Assembly: GCA_944326235.1 (NCBI GenBank)
Contig: CALVDH010000023.1
Span: forward strand, 1-42,293
Reading direction: 5' to 3'
From: an uncultured Bacteroidales bacterium
Lineage (GTDB): Bacteria; Bacteroidota; Bacteroidia; Bacteroidales; UBA932
Length of the DNA: 42,293 nucleotides
The position numbers and the translations under genes were made by a program. Position 1 is the first letter of the stretch. Every line of letters begins with the position of its first letter. Below, piece after piece: positions 1 to 8,960 of the stretch. The notes under the pieces are model-generated. The model was given only the letters and a program-made list of their open reading frames with translations. It had not been told where the DNA came from and did not search any database.

Positions 1-2
1 AA

Positions 3-449
3 AGCCATCGGTGGACGTCACTTTTATCAATGACGGACAACTGGTCCTATTCTAAATTATCTCGAACTCACGTTAAAATAGATGACGCCCTCTTCCTGAT
101 CGACGCTTCCTACGGCAAGCTCAGCCGCAACGGCATGAGGGTCGGGGTCTTCGACGACGGGGACATCGAGGAGTCATGGCTGCAGCCCTCCGACCGTATG
201 GTGGTGTTCTACGCTGCCGGGGAGGACGAGGGCGCCTATCCCTATCCGGAGAAGCGGCACGGCCTGTTCACCTATTTTCTCCTGAAGGCCCTCCAGGACC
301 GTCCCGAAGTCATCTCCTACGGAGATCTGTTTGACTATATATCTGACAATGTGGAGCGTGTGTCCAGGCAGCTTTACGGCCGCACGCAGGCACCGGAGGT
401 CTATTCCTCCAAGTGGGACGGCGAGGCCTGGCGGGAATTCGTGATGTAG
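3..449 (+). CDS. Caspase-family (C14-like) protein, 3' part, catalytic Cys apparently Ser
   Basis: The reading frame is open from the window edge, so the gene probably begins upstream; the first ATG inside is at 30. The C-terminal half matches Bacteroidota caspase-like proteins: a beta-strand 'ALFLIDAS', then 'MVVFYAAGEDEGAYPY', 'HGLFTYFLLKALQ', 'YGDLFDYISDNV' and 'QAPEV'. In active family members the strand ends DACFSG with the catalytic Cys; here it reads DASYGK, so the nucleophile is Ser. The catalytic His would lie upstream of the window. Bases about 40-110 are more A+T rich than the rest, and frame 2 is also open to base 55, so the N-terminal part is uncertain and a frameshifted fragment is possible. 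The 3' end overlaps the convergent MATE gene by 49 bases. Confidence 0.6.
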   Translation, partial: SHRWTSLLSMTDNWSYSKLSRTHVKIDDALFLIDASYGKLSRNGMRVGVFDDGDIEESWLQPSDRMVVFYAAGEDEGAYPYPEKRHGLFTYFLLKALQDRPEVISYGDLFDYISDNVERVSRQLYGRTQAPEVYSSKWDGEAWREFVM

Positions 450-1777
450 CGCCGGCAGACGCGGCGGAACCTTACATTGAACAGCAGCGCGGCAACGGCC
501 AGTCCCAGCAGCAGGCCGATCCATACTCCGTCAGGTCCCAGTCCGAAGGTGAATCCGAGGAGGTAGGCGCTCGGCAGGCAGATGATGTAGTAGGAGATGC
601 CAGAGAACACTGTGGGGATGTTGATGTCCTTGAGTCCCAGCAGGGATGAGCGGCTGGCCAGCTGTACGGCGTCGAAGACCTGATAGAGGGCCAGGATGAT
701 GATCAGTCTTCCGGCTATGGGGATGACGGCCGGATCCTCAGTATATATAAAAGGTATTACCCGGTGCAGGCTGATGAACAGCAGACCGAAGAAGACCATG
801 ATGGCCACGGCCATGTGGACTGCGGCTATGCCGGCGTGGTAGGCGTCCTCCCGGCGGCCCGCTCCGAACTGGTGCGAGACGCGGATGGTGGCGGCGGCTC
901 CGATGCCGGTGGCTATCATGAAGGACAGGGAACTGAGGTTCTGGGCTATCTGGTGGGCTGCCAGCTGGTATTTGCCCATCCAGCCCACCATGATGGCGGC
1001 GAAGCTGAATGCCGTGACCTCCAGAAGGTTCTGCAGCGATATGGGCAGGGAGAGCTTGAGCTGGCGGAGCATTTCCCGAAGGTGTACCGCCCGGCGCGGG
1101 GTGAGCCTGACGAACTTGCGGTACTCCTCCACCCGGAAGAGGATGATCAGGAAGGCTATTGCGCCCAGAACTCTGGATATCAGCGTGGACCAGGCCGCTC
1201 CGGCCACTCCGAGTGCGGGAGCGCCCAGCTTTCCGTAGATGAGCACCCAGTTGAGGAAGATGTTGAGGATGTTCGTACCTATCGTTATCCACATCTCGTT
1301 GCGGGTGTTGCCGATGCCCTCGGAGAAGAAGCGGACATTGAAGAAGGCTATCATGGGGATGAATCCTGCGACGATGATGAAGTAGTACTGTTTAGCGTAC
1401 CGGAGCACTTCCGGGTCCTGGCCCATCCGGTCCATGAATGCTCCGACGGTCAGCATGATGCCGGTGAGGACCACGGCCATGATGGCGTTGAGGGCGGCCG
1501 AGTTGCTCAGGGCCACCGCCACGGCCCGGCCGTCACCCTTGCCGAAGTGCTGGCCCACTACCGGGGTCACACCCTGTGCGAAGCCTATCGCGAAGACCAG
1601 CCCGATCATGATGATGGCGTTGGCGAAGGACACTCCCGCCAGCTGAGCCGCGCCGAGGTGCCCGACCATGATGTTGTCCGCCAGCTGCACCAGCACCTGC
1701 CCGGCCTGGGTAATCATCACGGGGAAGGCCACTTTCAGGTTTCGTTTATAGAAAGGTACGTATTCTCTTAAAGTCAT
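401..1777 (-). CDS. MATE family multidrug/Na+ antiporter
   Basis: About 458 residues with some twelve hydrophobic segments, the usual MATE size. It begins MTLREYVPFYKRNLKVAFPV and carries the family N-terminal pattern 'QLADNIMVGHLGAAQLAGVSFAN', repeated in diverged form in the second half ('AAHQIAQNLSSLSFMIATGIGAAATIRV'). Such proteins export cationic drugs or metabolites across the inner membrane using a Na+ or H+ gradient; the substrate cannot be told. The ATG at 1777 is preferred to an in-frame ATG at 1816, which would fall on the promoter side of a minus-strand TACTTTTG element (1805-1812). It is divergent from the TetR gene at 1891. Its last 49 bases overlap the convergent caspase-like gene. 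Confidence 0.9.
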   Translation of the reverse strand: MTLREYVPFYKRNLKVAFPVMITQAGQVLVQLADNIMVGHLGAAQLAGVSFANAIIMIGLVFAIGFAQGVTPVVGQHFGKGDGRAVAVALSNSAALNAIMAVVLTGIMLTVGAFMDRMGQDPEVLRYAKQYYFIIVAGFIPMIAFFNVRFFSEGIGNTRNEMWITIGTNILNIFLNWVLIYGKLGAPALGVAGAAWSTLISRVLGAIAFLIILFRVEEYRKFVRLTPRRAVHLREMLRQLKLSLPISLQNLLEVTAFSFAAIMVGWMGKYQLAAHQIAQNLSSLSFMIATGIGAAATIRVSHQFGAGRREDAYHAGIAAVHMAVAIMVFFGLLFISLHRVIPFIYTEDPAVIPIAGRLIIILALYQVFDAVQLASRSSLLGLKDINIPTVFSGISYYIICLPSAYLLGFTFGLGPDGVWIGLLLGLAVAALLFNVRFRRVCRRYITNSRQASPSHLEE

Positions 1778-1804
1778 ATCTGCCGTGTTTTGGGAAAGCG
1801 GCCG

Positions 1805-1812
1805 CAAAAGTA
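1805..1812 (-). promoter_or_regulatory. -7 element for MATE gene
   Basis: On the minus strand this reads TACTTTTG, matching the Bacteroidota -7 consensus TAnnTTTG, about 28 bases before the ATG at 1777. No convincing -33 TTTG is seen. Confidence 0.45.
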
Positions 1813-1845
1813 GCAAAAACTTGCAAGAGAAACGGAAAATGGTAT

Positions 1846-1853
1846 TATATTTG
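1846..1853 (+). promoter_or_regulatory. -7 element for the TetR/exporter operon
   Basis: TATATTTG matches TAnnTTTG and lies 37 bases before the TetR ATG. A CTTG at 1820-1823 could be the -33 element, with a slightly long 22-base spacer. The divergent MATE and TetR promoters lie within 50 bases, a natural place for the TetR operator. Confidence 0.5.
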
Positions 1854-1890
1854 CATTTAATAAATCATTTAATTGCTTATTAAATACGCG

Positions 1891-2535
1891 ATGAAAGACA
1901 AGGACGACAAAGAAGGCCGGGAGGGCGGCGACAGCAGCATGGAGGAACGGATACTCGCGAGTGCGGAGAGGCTCTTTCTCAGCAAGGGGTACAATCTCAC
2001 CAGCATGACCGAGATAGCCCGGGAGACCGGCTGCACCCAGGCTTTGGTGCACTACTATTTCAGGACAAAGGAGAATCTTTTCTCGAAGATCTTCGAGGCG
2101 AAGTTCCACCAGTTCATAGGCTGCATAGTCCAGCGGGAGGACGAGGAACTTCCGTTCGCGGAACTTATCTCCGCCCGCACGTCCCGTCTCTTCGACCTGA
2201 TGGCGGACAATCAGCGGCTGCCGTTCATGTTTCTGAGCGAGTTCGTCATCAATCCGGAGCAGCGCCTGACCCTCAAGGACAGCATTTTCAACCTCTGCGC
2301 GGAGGCTACTTCCCGTCTCGAGGCGATGATCGCCGCTGAGGTGGAGAGCGGCCGCATCCGGCCCACCGGCACGATGGACATCACGCTCAATATGTTCTCC
2401 CTCGTCGTGACATTCTTCGTGGTCCTGCCCTTCCTGGAGGACATGGGCCTGGTCACCGAGGCTAACAAAGAGGAATTCATCGCCCAGCGCAAGCAGGAGA
2501 TAATCAGAACCATAATAGGAAGTCTCAAGCCATGA
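1891..2535 (+). CDS. TetR/AcrR family transcriptional regulator
   Basis: 214 residues. After a short charged leader, the N-terminal helix-turn-helix reads 'RILASAERLFLSKGYNLTSM' followed by 'TEIARETGCTQALVHYYFRTKENLF', the classic TetR DNA-binding domain. The remaining ~150 residues would form the ligand-binding and dimer domain, ending in a hydrophobic segment near 'LVVTFFVVLPFL'. It is the first gene of the exporter operon: its TGA overlaps the ATG of the TolC-like gene (ATGA at 2532). It therefore probably represses its own operon, and perhaps the divergent MATE gene, until an exported compound binds. A TTG at 1873 in the same frame is less likely than the ATG at 1891. Confidence 0.92.
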   Translation: MKDKDDKEGREGGDSSMEERILASAERLFLSKGYNLTSMTEIARETGCTQALVHYYFRTKENLFSKIFEAKFHQFIGCIVQREDEELPFAELISARTSRLFDLMADNQRLPFMFLSEFVINPEQRLTLKDSIFNLCAEATSRLEAMIAAEVESGRIRPTGTMDITLNMFSLVVTFFVVLPFLEDMGLVTEANKEEFIAQRKQEIIRTIIGSLKP

Positions 2536-3920
2536 AAACGACTGTAAAATATATACTGGCGGCGGCCCTCGCAGCTGCAGCGGTGCTCCCTGTGTCCGGG
2601 GCGTCCGCCATGTCTGCGGAGCGGGTGCTCACGGGCAGTGAGGAACTGGAAACGTTCCCGCAGGACAGCCTGGAGCAGGACGCTCCGGACGTTTACACCA
2701 TAGAGCAGTGCTACGACCTTGTCCGGCAGAACTACCCTCTGGTCAAGCGCTATGAACTGCTGGACCTGACGGAGGAGTACACCCTGAAGAACGCCTACAT
2801 GAACTATTTTCCCCAGATATCCCTCCAGGGCTCGGCTTCCTGGCAGACCGACGTGCTGGAGTTTCCCTTCGACCTGAGCCCCTACGGTATCGAGATGCCG
2901 ACTTTCAGCAAGGACCAGTACGCGGCGGTCATCGAGCTGTCGCAGGTGCTCTGGGACGGCGGCATGATTGCGGCCAACCGGGCCAACATCCGGGCCAAGG
3001 CCGACGTGGACATGGCCCAGCAGGAGATCAACATGTATTCGTTGCGGGAGAAGGTCAACGAGCTGTACTTCGGCATCCTCTACCTCGACCAGCAGATCCG
3101 TCAGGTGGACATCATGATGGAGGAGCTGGAGAGGGAGTACGCCCGCATCGAGGGCTGCATCGTTAACGGAGTGGCCAGCCTCTCCGACCTGGATCTGATC
3201 GAGGTCGAGCGCATTACCCAGAACCAGAGCCGCGACAGGCTCTCGTCGATGCTGGATGCCTACCTGCGGGTACTCACCCTCATGACCGGAGTCAGGATCA
3301 GCGATGCCGCCCAGCTGGTGATGCCCGTCCCTGAGGGATCCGACAAGGAACAGATGCTCAATGCCCTGATTGTATCCGAGATACGCCGCCCTGAACTGGA
3401 ACTCTACAAGGCTCAGGAACTGGAGATAGACACCCAGCTCGACTACTGGACTGCCGGAGGTCTGCCCCAGTTCAGCCTCTTCATCCGCGGAGGCTACGGC
3501 CGTCCGGGACTCAACATGCTGGACGACAGTTTCCAGCCTTTCGCCATCGGCGGTATCCGCCTGGTGTGGAACATCAGCCAGCTCTACAGCCTGGGCTACG
3601 GTAAGAAGATAGTGAATTATTCGAAGGAGCAGGTCAATTCGGTGCGCGAGACTTTCCTCTTCAACACCAACCTCCAGGTGCAGGAGCAGGTGGCCGAGAT
3701 ACGCCGCTATTTCAAGACTGTGGAGGATGATGAGCGGATAGTGGAACTCAGGGAGAAAATCCGTGAGTCCACCGCCGCCGGAGTGGAGAACGGCACCAAG
3801 AACGCCTCCGACCTGGTCTCCGAGATAAACAAGGAGAACGCGGCCCGCAAGCAGCTCATCATGCACCAGATAGAGATGATGAAGGCTATGTACGAACTCA
3901 AGACTATAAAGAACAGCTGA
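2532..3920 (+). CDS. TolC-like outer-membrane efflux protein
   Basis: 462 residues with a Sec signal peptide (MKTTVKYILAAALAAAAVLP, cleavage near ASA). The mature protein starts with 'YTIEQCYDLVRQNYPLVKRY' and shows the two long helical repeats of the outer-membrane efflux (OEP) family, including 'ELSQVLWDGGMIAANRANIRAKADVD' in repeat one and a matching 'GIRLVWNISQLYSLGYGKKIVN' in repeat two. Such proteins form trimeric channels that carry substrate from an inner-membrane pump and periplasmic adaptor to the outside. The start overlaps the TetR stop by four bases; 29 bases separate it from the adaptor gene. Confidence 0.92.
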   Translation: MKTTVKYILAAALAAAAVLPVSGASAMSAERVLTGSEELETFPQDSLEQDAPDVYTIEQCYDLVRQNYPLVKRYELLDLTEEYTLKNAYMNYFPQISLQGSASWQTDVLEFPFDLSPYGIEMPTFSKDQYAAVIELSQVLWDGGMIAANRANIRAKADVDMAQQEINMYSLREKVNELYFGILYLDQQIRQVDIMMEELEREYARIEGCIVNGVASLSDLDLIEVERITQNQSRDRLSSMLDAYLRVLTLMTGVRISDAAQLVMPVPEGSDKEQMLNALIVSEIRRPELELYKAQELEIDTQLDYWTAGGLPQFSLFIRGGYGRPGLNMLDDSFQPFAIGGIRLVWNISQLYSLGYGKKIVNYSKEQVNSVRETFLFNTNLQVQEQVAEIRRYFKTVEDDERIVELREKIRESTAAGVENGTKNASDLVSEINKENAARKQLIMHQIEMMKAMYELKTIKNS

Positions 3921-3949
3921 CAAACGAAAATAGAAACAACACGGATATC

Positions 3950-4861
3950 ATGAAAAAGATCAGATGGATATACCTCCTGCCGGCAGTGGCCGGCGCAGTG
4001 CTGATGACGGTTACTTCCTGCAAGGACACTGACGGGACCAACGATGCCTCGGGTACGTTCGAGGCCACCGAAGTGATGGTCTCCTCCGAAGCCTCCGGAC
4101 GCATTCTCGCCCTGAACGTGCACGAGGGCGGGGCGCTCACGGCCGGGCAGGACTGCGGCCTGGTGGATACCCTCCAGCTCTACCTCCAGAAGCGTCAGCT
4201 GGAGGCCGGAGTCGCAGCGGCCCTGAGCCGCCGCAGGGACGTGGAGACCCAGACCGCCTACATCAAGGAGCAGATAGAGGTCAACCGCCGGGAGGCCGAC
4301 CGCGTGCGTAACCTCATAGCCGCAGACGCCGCCAATACCAAGCAGCTGGACGACATCACCTCTGCCATCAAGCTCCTGGAGACCCAGCTGGCGGCCACCG
4401 AAGCCGATATCGCCCAGAACAACACCATAGCCGAGGCCGAGGCCGCCTCCTACCGGGCCCAGATTGCCCAGGTAGAGGAGTCCCTGCGCCGCTGCCGCAT
4501 ATCCTCTCCGATAGACGGTACGGTGCTGGTCAAGTACGCCGAGGCCGGAGAGCTGACAGCCGCCGGCAAGCCCCTGTTCAAGATAGCCGACCTGAGCCGG
4601 ATGAACCTGAGGGCCTACATCACCGCCTCGCAGCTCACGGCCGTCAAGGTAGGCCAGAAGGTGAGGGTATTCGCCGACTCCGGCGAGGACGGGGTGCGCG
4701 AGTACGAAGGCACTGTATCGTGGATATCGGATCAGTCCGAGTTCACTCCCAAGACTATCCAGACCCGGGACGAGCGGGCCAACTTAGTCTATGCCATCAA
4801 GGTCTCGTTCGTCAACGACGGCTATGTCAAGATAGGCATGTACGGCGACCTGAAATTCTAA
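3950..4861 (+). CDS. HlyD-type membrane fusion (adaptor) lipoprotein, YbhG-like
   Basis: 303 residues. The N-terminus is a lipoprotein signal with lipobox VTSC (Cys24), so the adaptor is probably lipid-anchored in the inner membrane. The order is: a biotinyl-lipoyl-like half ('GTFEATEVMVSSEASGRILA'), a long alpha-hairpin (about residues 85-175, rich in Ala, Glu and Gln), the second lipoyl half ('SPIDGTVLVKYAEAGELTAAG'), then a beta-barrel domain ending 'VKIGMYGDLKF'. This is the YbhG/HlyD architecture. It would bridge the ABC pump and the TolC-like channel encoded next to it. Five bases separate it from the first ATPase gene. Confidence 0.9.
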   Translation: MKKIRWIYLLPAVAGAVLMTVTSCKDTDGTNDASGTFEATEVMVSSEASGRILALNVHEGGALTAGQDCGLVDTLQLYLQKRQLEAGVAAALSRRRDVETQTAYIKEQIEVNRREADRVRNLIAADAANTKQLDDITSAIKLLETQLAATEADIAQNNTIAEAEAASYRAQIAQVEESLRRCRISSPIDGTVLVKYAEAGELTAAGKPLFKIADLSRMNLRAYITASQLTAVKVGQKVRVFADSGEDGVREYEGTVSWISDQSEFTPKTIQTRDERANLVYAIKVSFVNDGYVKIGMYGDLKF

Positions 4862-4866
4862 ACAAA

Positions 4867-5799
4867 ATGTACAGCGTCGAGGCAGATAATCTCATCAAGC
4901 GGTACGGGAGCAACGAGGCTCTCCGCGGAGTCTCCTTCAGGGTCTCCGAGGGGGAGATATTCGGCATCATCGGACCCGACGGTGCCGGCAAGACCTCCAT
5001 CTTCCGGATCCTGACCACCCTCATCCTGCCCGACGGGGGCAGCGCGAGGGTCCTGGGCCTCGATGTCGTGCAGGACTACCACGGGATACGCCGCCGCGTG
5101 GGCTACATGCCCGGCCGCTTTTCCCTCTACCAGGACCTGAGCGTGGAGGAGAATCTCCGTTTCTTCGCCACCCTCTTCGGCACCACCATCGAGGAGAACT
5201 ACGACCTGGTCAAGGACATTTACTCCTACCTGGAGCCGTTCCGCAAGCGCAAGGCCGGAGCCCTTTCCGGCGGCATGAAGCAGAAGCTGGCCCTTTCCTG
5301 CGCCCTGATTCACAGACCGGACGTCCTCTTCCTCGACGAGCCTACCACCGGTGTGGATCCCGTTTCCCGCAAGGAATTCTGGACGATGCTGCGCCGTCTC
5401 AGGGAACAGGGACTCTCGATAGTCGTCTCCACCCCCTACATGGACGAGGCGACGCTCTGCGACCGGATAGCATTGATCCGCAAAGGCATTTTCCTGGATA
5501 CCGATACTCCCGCCGATATTATTTCCAAATTTACCCTTCCCCTGCTGGCCGTCAGCGGTCCCCACATGCCCTCGCTGCTGCGGGACATCCGCCTGATACC
5601 GCAGGTATTCAGCTGCTTCGCCTTCGGAGACACCCACCATGTGGTCATGCGGCCCGGAGAATTGTCCCTGGAGGCGCAGATCAACTTCCTGAACACCGCC
5701 CTCCACGCCAAGGGTCACAGCGGCCTTTCCATCAAGCCGATACGTCCCAATGTGGAGGACTGTTACATGTATCTTGACACACTGGAGGAACACTCATGA
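4867..5799 (+). CDS. ABC transporter ATPase (YbhF NBD1-like)
   Basis: 310 residues; the frame continues upstream into the adaptor gene, but MYSVEADNLIKRYG at 4867 is the natural start. Walker A is GPDGAGKT (residues 36-43), signature LSGGMKQK, Walker B VLFLDEPTTGVDP. The H-loop position reads STPYMDEA, with Pro where most ATPases have the switch His. After about residue 220 there is an accessory C-terminal domain. In E. coli-type YbhF the two nucleotide-binding domains are fused, and the first has a non-canonical H-loop; here they are two genes, and this one corresponds to the first. The stop overlaps the next ATG by four bases. Confidence 0.9.
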   Translation: MYSVEADNLIKRYGSNEALRGVSFRVSEGEIFGIIGPDGAGKTSIFRILTTLILPDGGSARVLGLDVVQDYHGIRRRVGYMPGRFSLYQDLSVEENLRFFATLFGTTIEENYDLVKDIYSYLEPFRKRKAGALSGGMKQKLALSCALIHRPDVLFLDEPTTGVDPVSRKEFWTMLRRLREQGLSIVVSTPYMDEATLCDRIALIRKGIFLDTDTPADIISKFTLPLLAVSGPHMPSLLRDIRLIPQVFSCFAFGDTHHVVMRPGELSLEAQINFLNTALHAKGHSGLSIKPIRPNVEDCYMYLDTLEEHS

Positions 5800-6611
5800 G
5801 CAGAGGAGAAAATACCAGAAAACGCATCCGCGAGCTCCTTGGGTACGCCGACGACGGCTTCCTCGGGGAGGATGAGGTGATACGCACGGAAGGACTCACG
5901 AAATGTTTCGGGGACTTCACCGCTGTCGACCATATCTCGTTCTCTGTCAATAAGGGAGAGATATTCGGCTTCCTCGGGGCCAACGGCGCGGGCAAGACTA
6001 CGGCCATGAAGATGCTCTGCGGCCTGAGCAAGCCTACGGGAGGCAGGGCGGTGGTGGCCGGCTACGACCTGCATTTCAACAGCGACGTCAAGCGGCTCAA
6101 GAAGGTCATCGGCTACATGAGCCAGAAGTTCTCCCTCTACGAGAATCTCAGGGTGTGGGAAAATATCCGGCTCTTCGGAGGCATCTACGGGATGAAGGAC
6201 CGGGATATCGCGGAGAAGACCGATGAGCTGCTGCAGCGGCTCGACCTTACGGAGCAGAGGAACCGGATGGTGCGGGACCTGCCGCTGGGATGGAAGCAGA
6301 AGCTGGCATTTTCCGTGGCAATATTCCATGATCCGAGGATCGTGTTCCTCGACGAGCCTACGGGAGGAGTGGATCCGGCGACCCGCCGCGGGTTCTGGGA
6401 GATGATCTACGATGCCGCCGAGAGGGGTATCACGGTGTTTGTCACGACCCACTACATGGATGAGGCGGAGTACTGCAACCGAGTGTCCATCATGGTGGAC
6501 GGCAGGATAGAGGCGCTCGACTCGCCGGCGGCACTCAAGCAGCGGTACGGGGCCTCGGGTATGGACGAGGTATTCAGAATGCTCGCCGGGCGGGCCAAAA
6601 GGGAGGAATGA
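5796..6611 (+). CDS. ABC transporter ATPase (YbhF NBD2-like)
   Basis: 271 residues. About 30 N-terminal residues (MSRGENTRKRIRELLGYADD...) precede the domain, like a remnant of the linker that joins the two domains in fused YbhF. Walker A is GANGAGKT (61-68), Walker B IVFLDEPTGGVDP and the H-loop TTHYMDEA is intact. The signature, normally LSGGQ, reads LPLGWKQK, a change also known from YbhF second domains. With the previous gene it would make a heterodimer with one more and one less canonical ATP site, powering the two permeases downstream. Four bases separate it from the first permease gene. Confidence 0.9.
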   Translation: MSRGENTRKRIRELLGYADDGFLGEDEVIRTEGLTKCFGDFTAVDHISFSVNKGEIFGFLGANGAGKTTAMKMLCGLSKPTGGRAVVAGYDLHFNSDVKRLKKVIGYMSQKFSLYENLRVWENIRLFGGIYGMKDRDIAEKTDELLQRLDLTEQRNRMVRDLPLGWKQKLAFSVAIFHDPRIVFLDEPTGGVDPATRRGFWEMIYDAAERGITVFVTTHYMDEAEYCNRVSIMVDGRIEALDSPAALKQRYGASGMDEVFRMLAGRAKREE

Positions 6612-6615
6612 TGCT

Positions 6616-7785
6616 ATGGGAAGGATGAAGGATTTTAAACGGTTCATGTCGTTTGTGGGCAAGGAGTTCAACCACATTCTCCGGGATACGAGGACCCTTA
6701 TGGTGCTCATCGTGATGCCGGTGGTGATGATAGTGCTCTTCGGCTTCGCCCTGTCCACTGAGATCAAGGATGTCAAGGTGGCGGTTTACGACCCCTCGCG
6801 GGATGCGGCTACATCGCGGCTCATCAGTCAGATAGACGCCAGTGAATATTTCACGGTGACGGCATTCATAGACAGTGAGGAGGGTGTGCTGGAGGCCTTC
6901 CGCTCCAACTCGGCGGACATCGCCCTGGTCTTCGAGGACAATTTCTACCACCGCGCGGTCCATGATTCCGACGGCCGCCTGCAGGTCATCGTGGACGGCT
7001 CCAATACCAATATCGGCTCGATGGCGGTCTTCTACGTCAGCAGCATAGTCTCCTCCTTCCAGAAGGAGCTGGCGCAGGAGGCGGCTCTCAACCAGGCAGC
7101 TGCGGGCGGCTCATCATCCTCGGCGGAGGCTGTCCCGTCCGTGCAGATACATACCTCCACCCGCATGATGTACAATCCCCAGATGAAGAGCGCCTTCAAC
7201 TTCGTGCCCGGAGTCATGGGCATGATCCTCATGCTGGTGTGCGCGATGATGACCTCGGTATCCATCGTCCGCGAGAAGGAGAGGGGGACGATGGAGGTGC
7301 TGCTGGTCTCGCCGGTGAAGCCCTTCTCGGTGATACTGGCCAAGGCGATACCCTACTTCGTGGTCTCGGCCTTCATTCTGCTGATAGTCCTCTGCCTGTC
7401 GGTGTTCCTGATTAAGGTGCCGATATCGGGCAGTCTGATGTGGGTGGTGCTGGTGTCGCTGCTGTTCATCCTCGTATCGCTGTCGATAGGTATCCTGATA
7501 TCTACTCTCGTGGCCAAGCAGGAGGTGGCGATACTTATCTCGGGCATGGTGCTGATGCTCCCTACGATGCTGCTCTCGGGCATGCTTTTCCCCATCGAGA
7601 GCATGCCGAAGGTGCTGCAGTGGATATCTTACTGTGTGCCGGCCAAATGGTATATTGACTCTATTAAGGTGATGATGATCCAGGGCCTCGGTATCCGCTA
7701 CTGCCTCGACGCGGTGCTGATTCTGTGCGGCTTCCTGACGGTAATCACCGGACTGAGCGTATTTAAATTCAAGGACAGGCTATGA
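6616..7785 (+). CDS. ABC-2 type permease (YbhS/YbhR-like), first
   Basis: 389 residues. An N-terminal cytoplasmic helix ('FMSFVGKEFNHILRDTRTLM') precedes the first membrane span ('VLIVMPVVMIVLFGFAL'). Then comes a large extracytoplasmic domain of about 150 residues ('IKDVKVAVYDPSRDAATSRL'), and five spans from residue ~195 on, with the ABC-2 motif 'IVREKERGTMEVLLVSPVKP'. This is the ABC2_membrane_3 layout of drug/lipid exporters. It should pair with the next gene as a heterodimeric channel. The stop overlaps the following ATG by four bases. Confidence 0.92.
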   Translation: MGRMKDFKRFMSFVGKEFNHILRDTRTLMVLIVMPVVMIVLFGFALSTEIKDVKVAVYDPSRDAATSRLISQIDASEYFTVTAFIDSEEGVLEAFRSNSADIALVFEDNFYHRAVHDSDGRLQVIVDGSNTNIGSMAVFYVSSIVSSFQKELAQEAALNQAAAGGSSSSAEAVPSVQIHTSTRMMYNPQMKSAFNFVPGVMGMILMLVCAMMTSVSIVREKERGTMEVLLVSPVKPFSVILAKAIPYFVVSAFILLIVLCLSVFLIKVPISGSLMWVVLVSLLFILVSLSIGILISTLVAKQEVAILISGMVLMLPTMLLSGMLFPIESMPKVLQWISYCVPAKWYIDSIKVMMIQGLGIRYCLDAVLILCGFLTVITGLSVFKFKDRL

Positions 7786-8894
7786 TACTCAAATATCTCA
7801 TAGAAAAGGAATTCAAGCAGATGGCGAGAGACCCCTTCATCCTCTTCATCGTCATAGCCCTGCCCGTACTGGTGATGCTGGTCTTCCCCTGGGCCACCAC
7901 CATGGAGATAAAGAACGTCAACGTGGCCGTGGTGGACAACGACCGCTCGGACCTCTCCAGGCTGCTGACCGAGAAGATAGCCTCTACCGAGTATTTCGAC
8001 ATCACCGGGGTCTTCATGCGCTCGGACGAGGCCCTGGAGCAGGTGGAGTTCGGGGACGCGGACATCATCCTCGAGGTGCCCTACGGGTTCGAGCAGGATC
8101 TGCTCTCGGAGGGCAGCAGCTCCCTTCTGATAGAGGCCAATGCTGTCAACGGAACCAAGGCCAGCCTCGGCACGTCCTACCTCGACGTCATTGTGCTGGA
8201 CTTCACCGAGGAGGTGAACCTGGAGCGCGGGGCCGTGACGCTGACGGCTCCCGGAGGCATAGCCGTGGACTCCTACTACTGGTTCAATCCCACGATGGAC
8301 TACAAGATACCCATGATTCCGGCCCTGATCATGCTCGTCGTGGCCCTTATCACCGGCTTCCTTCCGGCCATGAACATCGTCGGGGAGAAGGAGGCCGGCA
8401 CCATCGAGCAGATCAATGTCACCCCCGTCCCGAAGATTACCTTCATCGTCGGCAAGCTCATTCCGTACTGGGTCATCGGTGTCATCGTGCTCAGTGTCGG
8501 CATGGTGGTCGCCTGGCTGCTGTACGGCCTGCGTCCGGAAGGCAGCGTGCTTCTGCTCTACGGCCTGTCGCTGCTCTTCATCTTCGGCCTCTCCGGCCTG
8601 GGTCTGATCATCTCCAACTACTCCAGCACGATGCAGCAGGCGATGTTCATGATATTCTTCATCATCATCGTATTCATCCTGATGTGCGGTATCTTCACCC
8701 CCATCAGCAGCATGCCGGAGTGGGCGAGGGCCATATCCCTCTTCGATCCCTTCACCTATTTCGCCGAGATCATGCGGATGATCTATCTGAAGGGCAGTAC
8801 CTTCCGGGACATCCTCCCGTACGTCTACCCGCTCCTGGCCTTCTTCGTGGTCATCATCGGCTGGGCCGTCCTCAGCTACAAAAAACGCGGCTGA
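7782..8894 (+). CDS. ABC-2 type permease (YbhS/YbhR-like), second
   Basis: 370 residues with the same architecture as its neighbour: cytoplasmic 'LIEKEFKQMARDPFILF', first span, external domain ('IKNVNVAVVDNDRSDLSRLL'), then five spans with 'IVGEKEAGTIEQINVTPVPK'. The two permeases are clearly paralogous. It is the last gene of the 7-kb exporter operon, in which every junction is an overlap or a gap of at most 29 bases. The substrate is unknown; related pumps export cationic drugs, Na+ or lipids. Confidence 0.92.
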   Translation: MILKYLIEKEFKQMARDPFILFIVIALPVLVMLVFPWATTMEIKNVNVAVVDNDRSDLSRLLTEKIASTEYFDITGVFMRSDEALEQVEFGDADIILEVPYGFEQDLLSEGSSSLLIEANAVNGTKASLGTSYLDVIVLDFTEEVNLERGAVTLTAPGGIAVDSYYWFNPTMDYKIPMIPALIMLVVALITGFLPAMNIVGEKEAGTIEQINVTPVPKITFIVGKLIPYWVIGVIVLSVGMVVAWLLYGLRPEGSVLLLYGLSLLFIFGLSGLGLIISNYSSTMQQAMFMIFFIIIVFILMCGIFTPISSMPEWARAISLFDPFTYFAEIMRMIYLKGSTFRDILPYVYPLLAFFVVIIGWAVLSYKKRG

Positions 8895-8960
8895 TTCCAG
8901 ATTTATTATAATTTTTATGGAGTGTCCTCCGTAAATATTTTAGTATTTATGGATTTTAAG

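Noticed and set aside
2211..3923. Open frame of 570 codons on the minus strand opposite the TolC-like gene
   Set aside because: Antisense shadow in G+C-rich coding sequence; the plus-strand frame has a signal peptide and family motifs.
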